Source: Candidatus Aminicenantota bacterium
Lineage (GTDB): Bacteria > Acidobacteriota > Aminicenantia > Aminicenantales > Saccharicenantaceae
NCBI GenBank assembly: GCA_026393955.1
Contig: JAPKZE010000246.1
Coordinates: forward strand, 1-5,785
Direction of reading: 5' to 3'
DNA: 5,785 nt
The translations under genes were made by a program, and so were the position numbers. Below the pieces are notes generated by a model, which had not been told where the DNA came from, did not search any database, and saw only the letters and a list, made by a program, of their open reading frames with translations. This document shows positions 5,720-5,785 of the stretch, piece after piece (the first letter of the stretch is position 1; each line of letters begins with the position of its first letter).

Positions 5720-5785
5720 AGCCTTTGAGGCTATCGTTCTGACAACCGTTACTGGTTGAAATAATCGTCAGGGCTTGATAGATAT
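5720..5785 (+). other. Potentially structured 5' leader or start of a non-coding RNA (continues outside window)
   Basis: The first transcribed bases can fold. A 5' hairpin AGCCT-TTG-AGGCT spans 5720-5732. A longer stem pairs CTATC (5731-5735) with GATAG (5777-5781) and GTTCTGAC (5736-5743) with GTCAGGGC (5767-5774, two G-U pairs), with a TT bulge at 5775-5776. Inside it sits a small hairpin AACC-GTTACT-GGTT (5744-5757), leaving GAAATAATC unpaired. The two outer folds share two bases and may exclude each other. No start codon with a ribosome site is visible. It matches no riboswitch or RNA family that I recognise. It may be the leader of an mRNA or the 5' part of a small RNA. Confidence 0.4.

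Noticed and set aside
5720..5785. c-di-GMP (GEMM) or another known riboswitch in the right-edge leader, suggested by the PilZ context
   Set aside because: The conserved GEMM core sequences are absent, and no other known riboswitch signature was recognised in the visible part.

Overview
The window is GC-rich bacterial chromosome. It carries a eukaryote-like Ser/Thr kinase with a TolB/WD40-like sensor half, two tandem PilZ proteins, and a cassette of minor type IV pilins. A kinase fused through a membrane segment to PD40 beta-propeller repeats, next to a pilV/pilW/pilX-type cassette with an oversized PilX-like protein, is typical of Acidobacteriota and relatives such as Aminicenantes. That placement is an inference from gene style, not from a marker gene.

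Layout: (i) 1-1371, minus strand, is the N-terminal 457 residues of the kinase, which runs off the left edge. (ii) 1372-1583 is a divergent regulatory region. It has a good minus-strand promoter for the kinase with a perfect inverted repeat inside its spacer, followed by several GC-rich inverted repeats and G/C homopolymers. (iii) 1584-2416, plus strand, holds two PilZ-domain genes joined by an ATGA overlap. Both keep the c-di-GMP-binding motifs. (iv) 2403-5514, minus strand, is a four-gene operon transcribed right to left: PilV-like, PilW-like, a long PilX-like protein, and a GspH/FimT-like pseudopilin. The genes overlap or nearly touch. Its last gene overlaps the second PilZ gene tail to tail by 14 bp. 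(v) 5515-5785 has no recognisable gene. It holds a sigma-54-like element just upstream of the pilV-like gene and, on the plus strand, a near-consensus sigma-70 promoter with an AT-rich upstream tract. That promoter drives a transcript that leaves the window and whose first ~65 nt can fold.

Functional reading: the four minus-strand proteins look like the priming or tip complex of a type IV pilus or related pseudopilus. Three have a class III prepilin signal with Glu at +5. The fourth lacks it, as PilX/GspK-type proteins often do. The PilZ pair could couple c-di-GMP level to pilus function, and the kinase may sense an envelope signal. No major pilin, PilY1 or assembly ATPase lies in the window. 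Long open frames antisense to the pilin and PilZ genes are by-products of GC-rich codon use and are not annotated.
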